9,423 nucleotides of DNA. Origin: CAIOSQ01 sp044359885 (GTDB lineage Bacteria; Pseudomonadota; Alphaproteobacteria; CACIAM-22H2). The translations under genes and the position numbers were made by a program. The stretch spans positions 1 through 9,423 of the forward strand of contig JBIKLI010000160.1 of assembly GCA_044359885.1 (NCBI GenBank), given 5' to 3'. The first letter of the stretch is position 1; every line of letters begins with the position of its first letter. Below the pieces are notes generated by a model, which was given only the letters and a program-made list of their open reading frames with translations, searched no databases and was not told the DNA's origin. Below are positions 7,096-9,423 of the stretch, one piece after another.

Positions 7096-8004
7096 ATGGC
7101 CCACGACGACCGCCCGAACGCGCTTTCCCTGTTCCTTGCCCCGCTCGGCGCGATCTTCTTCGGGATCGTCCCGTTCTTCGTCGTCGGGCTGGTCCAGAGC
7201 GGAATCGACACCGCATCGCTGCTGTTCTGGCGCTATTTCTTCGCGCTCGCGGTCCTGTTGCCGCTGGCGCTGGCCACGCGCCGCGATCTGGCCGCGATCT
7301 GGCGCGGCAAGGGGCGCGGCCTGTTCCTGACCAGCCTGACGCTCGGCGCGCTGCAGACCTTCTGCTACTTCACGGCGGTCGAATACATCCCGACCAGCAT
7401 CGCGATCCTGTTCTTCTACTGCTATCCGCTCATGACCCTGGGACTGCAGCGTGTGCTGCACGGGACGCGCGCGCCGCGTGCGACGATCTTCGCCTGCCTT
7501 CTGATCCTCGCCGGGGCCGGGGCGATGGCGGCGGGGGCGATCGGCCAGGCCGGGATCCCGCTCTTCGGTCTGCTGCTGGCGGCCGCGGTGCCGGTGTCCT
7601 ACGGCTTCTACATCCTGCGGCTGACCCGGTACTCGGTGGGCGTGCCGGCCCTGCCGGGGGCGATCTTCATCCAGCTGGGGCTGCTCTGCAGCTTCGGGAT
7701 CGGCGCCGTGGCTATGGGGCTCGATGTCGGCCGCAGCCTGGGCGACTGGTCCTATCTGCTCGCGATCGCGACGATCGGGTCCGCCGTGCCCATGCTGATC
7801 ATGGCCTACACCTTGCCGCGGCTGGGACCCGCAGGCTTCGGGATCATGTCCAGCCTGGAACTGGTGACCGTGGTTCTGGTCGGCGTGGCCTTCCTGGGCG
7901 AGACCCTGTCGGCCGGACAATGGGCGGGGATCGCGCTCGTGCTTGGCGGCATCGCGCTCTACCGTCCGGCCGTCGCCAGGTCCGGCAGCGGTTCGAAGAC
8001 ATAA
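7096..8004 (+). CDS. DMT superfamily transporter, EamA domain
   Basis: This is a 302-residue inner-membrane protein of the drug/metabolite transporter superfamily, with the usual length and about ten hydrophobic segments arranged as two EamA repeats. The first repeat covers about 10-148, including WRYFFALAVLLPL (45-57) and FYCYPLM (107-113) near the fourth helix. The second covers about 153-290, with the mirrored segment AGFGIMSSLELVTVVLVG (246-263) and FLGETLS (266-272), a typical last-helices signature. The family exports amino acids, nucleobases or other small metabolites; the substrate is not predictable. ATG at 7096 is the first in-frame start; its ribosome site is weak (GGACG). The 3' end overlaps the VOC gene on the other strand by 46 bp. 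Confidence 0.92.
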   Translation: MAHDDRPNALSLFLAPLGAIFFGIVPFFVVGLVQSGIDTASLLFWRYFFALAVLLPLALATRRDLAAIWRGKGRGLFLTSLTLGALQTFCYFTAVEYIPTSIAILFFYCYPLMTLGLQRVLHGTRAPRATIFACLLILAGAGAMAAGAIGQAGIPLFGLLLAAAVPVSYGFYILRLTRYSVGVPALPGAIFIQLGLLCSFGIGAVAMGLDVGRSLGDWSYLLAIATIGSAVPMLIMAYTLPRLGPAGFGIMSSLELVTVVLVGVAFLGETLSAGQWAGIALVLGGIALYRPAVARSGSGSKT

Positions 8005-8885
8005 AGGCCGCCCAGCGCCGGCGGCGCCGCGGCGACCAGCCTGTCGGACTGCACGCGCAGAAGGTCGATGCCGCCGCAAGCGAGAAGCCGGGCGGTCGCC
8101 GCCAGATCGGCGACCGCGACGATCGGGCCGGCGATCCAGGGCAGTACCGGCGGCGCCATGCCGTAGGTCGCCGCGATCGCCGCCGCCGTGCACAGCCGGA
8201 CATGGCCGCGCGCCGTCCGCAGGATCCGGAACCCGTCGTGCGGCTCGAGGGCGATCCCGGCGAGATCACCCCAGCGCGCCGCTGCCTCGTCCAGATCGGC
8301 CACCGCCACGACCGCGCCGGTCAGTGCCAGGGCGCCGTTGGGATGGATCAGGTAGCGGCGCTGCCAGATCGCCGCCGGCGCCAGATGCTCGACGAACTGG
8401 ATACGGCCCTCGCGCATCCGGTCGGGGGCGGGGCGCACCACCGCGAAGCGCGCGGTCGCCAGGCTGCCATCGGCCTGCGCCACGTCGCGCTGCAGCGCCA
8501 CCATCGGCGGCGGGTCGAAGCCGGCGGCTGCGAGGCGCGACTGGACCGCGCCGGCGTCCGAGGTGCCGAAGCAGACCAGGTGGAGCCCGGTGTAGCGGGC
8601 CATCGCGGCGCGCAGGCGTGCGGCATTCGGCGTGTCGCCAGTGGTGGCCAGGAATTCGAGATAGCCGCGTGCCAGCATCGCGGTGCGGTTGGCGGTCCCG
8701 GCCGGCACCAGCGGGCCGTCCGGTTCGGTGCGGTGCATCTGGTGCGAGACCGGTGTCGGCGCGAAGCCCAGCCGCGCCAGTGCCATCTCTGCCGCCGCCA
8801 TGTCGGGCAGGAAATGGGCGACATGGTCGAGCACCAGTTCGCCCGGATCCGGTCGCTGGCTTGCGGCGTCGTCGTCGAACCTCAT
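7959..8885 (-). CDS. VOC superfamily (glyoxalase-like) protein
   Basis: This is a 308-residue protein made of four beta-alpha-beta modules (starting at about 17, 100, 190 and 253), i.e. two paired VOC domains as in glyoxalase/dioxygenase relatives, probably of the Glyoxalase_3-like type. The N-terminal pair shows a plausible metal-ligand set in the usual order: His21 in LDHVAH, Glu77 in GYLEFL, His102 in GLHLV and Glu166 in FVEHL. The C-terminal pair has Ala or Val where the two His are expected (GAVVAVAD, GPIVAVAD) and probably has a structural role. Substrate and reaction are unknown. The start ATG (8885) overlaps the stop of the methyltransferase as ATGA, so the two are co-transcribed and coupled. 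The last 15 or so codons overlap the DMT gene. Confidence 0.85.
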   Translation of the reverse strand: MRFDDDAASQRPDPGELVLDHVAHFLPDMAAAEMALARLGFAPTPVSHQMHRTEPDGPLVPAGTANRTAMLARGYLEFLATTGDTPNAARLRAAMARYTGLHLVCFGTSDAGAVQSRLAAAGFDPPPMVALQRDVAQADGSLATARFAVVRPAPDRMREGRIQFVEHLAPAAIWQRRYLIHPNGALALTGAVVAVADLDEAAARWGDLAGIALEPHDGFRILRTARGHVRLCTAAAIAATYGMAPPVLPWIAGPIVAVADLAATARLLACGGIDLLRVQSDRLVAAAPPALGGLYVFEPLPDLATAGR

Positions 8886-9421
8886 GCGAGCAGGGCCCAG
8901 GTCAGTTCGTGCTTGTTGTGGTGAAGATGCATCAGCCGGGAGCCGGGGATCGCGGCGAAGGCGCGCGCCGCCGCATGATCGGTCTCGGCCTGGAACTTGA
9001 CGGTGCAGATCATGTTCCGCGCGAGGCCCGAATCGCGCCAGCGCTGGACCAGCGCCAGCAGCCGCGCGGGGTAGCAGATGACGTCGCTGAACAGCCAGTC
9101 GACCGGCCCGACGCTGTCCGGCGCCAGCCCGAAGGCGCTTTCGTTGCGCTGGCTCACGCCCGCCATCGCCGCGATGCGCGGCTCGAGCGGCGCCTTGTCG
9201 ACGGCGAGCACGCGCGCGCCGAGGCTGGCCAGGACCCAGGTCCAGCCGCCGGGGGCAGCGCCCAGATCGAGGCAGGTCTCGCCCGCGCCGGGCCGGTGGC
9301 CGAGTACGGTCAGCGCCTCCCAGAGCTTGAGATAGGCGCGGTTGGGCGGACCCGTGCGGTCCTCGGCGAAGACCGGCGCGCCGTGCGCGAAGGCCGAACT
9401 GCAGCGCGCGCTGGCATAGAC
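8882..9421 (-). CDS. RlmM/FtsJ-like SAM-dependent RNA 2'-O-methyltransferase, N-terminal part missing
   Basis: The C-terminal 179 residues of a Rossmann-fold methyltransferase are visible; the frame is open to the window edge, so the gene starts outside. The SAM-binding motif I is DLGAAPGGW (52-60), which matches FtsJ and RlmM proteins. A K-D-K-E catalytic tetrad can be placed in order: Lys32 in AYLKLWEAL, Asp113 in WLFSDVICYP, Lys142 in CTVKF and Glu172 in NKHELTW. RlmM methylates the 2'-O of C2498 in E. coli 23S rRNA; RlmE (FtsJ) methylates U2552. The HHNKHELTW ending and the wording around Asp113 favour the RlmM-like group, but this cannot be settled without the missing N-terminus. A downstream ATG at 9211 would remove motif I and is not the start. 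The stop overlaps the VOC start. Confidence 0.88.
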   Translation of the reverse strand, partial: VYASARCSSAFAHGAPVFAEDRTGPPNRAYLKLWEALTVLGHRPGAGETCLDLGAAPGGWTWVLASLGARVLAVDKAPLEPRIAAMAGVSQRNESAFGLAPDSVGPVDWLFSDVICYPARLLALVQRWRDSGLARNMICTVKFQAETDHAAARAFAAIPGSRLMHLHHNKHELTWALLA

Positions 9422-9423
9422 CA

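Noticed and set aside
6981..7211. A 77-residue N-terminal extension of the ABC-F protein.
   Set aside because: It has no similarity to ABC-F N-termini and would overlap the divergent DMT gene; ATG at 6980 gives the standard start.
6373..8193. A 606-codon - strand frame overlapping the ABC-F and DMT genes.
   Set aside because: It is a shifted-frame shadow; the ABC-F frame holds all the ATPase motifs and the DMT gene occupies the opposite strand.
4821..8924. A 1367-codon open frame on the + strand, antisense to the ABC-F gene and extending over the DMT and VOC genes.
   Set aside because: Its translation is Arg/Gly/Ala-rich with no family motifs, and it crosses several well-supported genes. 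Long stop-free antisense frames are common where G/C dominates third codon positions.

Overview
The window is GC-rich and densely packed, with mostly G/C third codon positions, few large gaps and several coupled gene pairs. This suggests a high-GC proteobacterium, most likely an alphaproteobacterium. That is inferred from composition and gene types; no marker in the window fixes the taxon. I see nine protein-coding genes, two of them cut by the window edges, and no tRNA, rRNA, CRISPR array, transposase or phage gene.

Left part (1-2635, + strand): a three-gene ABC importer operon of the nitrate/sulfonate/taurine (NitT/TauT, Ssu/Tau-like) class, in the order ATPase (5' end missing), permease, secreted substrate-binding protein. 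ATPase and permease overlap by ATGA. The binding protein follows after 22 bp with a strong ribosome binding site. The substrate cannot be read from the sequence.

Middle (2649-5062): an alpha/beta hydrolase gene (- strand) converges on the importer. A 247-bp divergent spacer rich in inverted repeats separates it from a + strand gene of the endonuclease/exonuclease/phosphatase (EEP) superfamily. The EEP gene converges, with a 13-bp gap, on a - strand HutD/Ves-family gene.

Right part (5070-9423): an ABC-F translation ATPase of YheS type (- strand) lies directly upstream of the HutD/Ves gene, and its stop codon forms part of the HutD ribosome binding site. Divergent from it is a + strand DMT/EamA-family exporter gene. 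The exporter gene overlaps tail-to-tail by 46 bp with a - strand glyoxalase-like (VOC) gene. The VOC gene is ATGA-coupled to an upstream RlmM/FtsJ-like RNA 2'-O-methyltransferase gene that runs off the right edge.

The content is mostly ordinary chromosomal housekeeping and transport. I did not find a convincing new defence, mobile or signalling system. The points most worth a second look are the palindrome-rich spacer at 3435-3681, the two coupled pairs (ABC-F with HutD/Ves, methyltransferase with VOC), and the VOC protein, whose N-terminal half keeps a plausible metal-ligand set while its C-terminal half has lost it.
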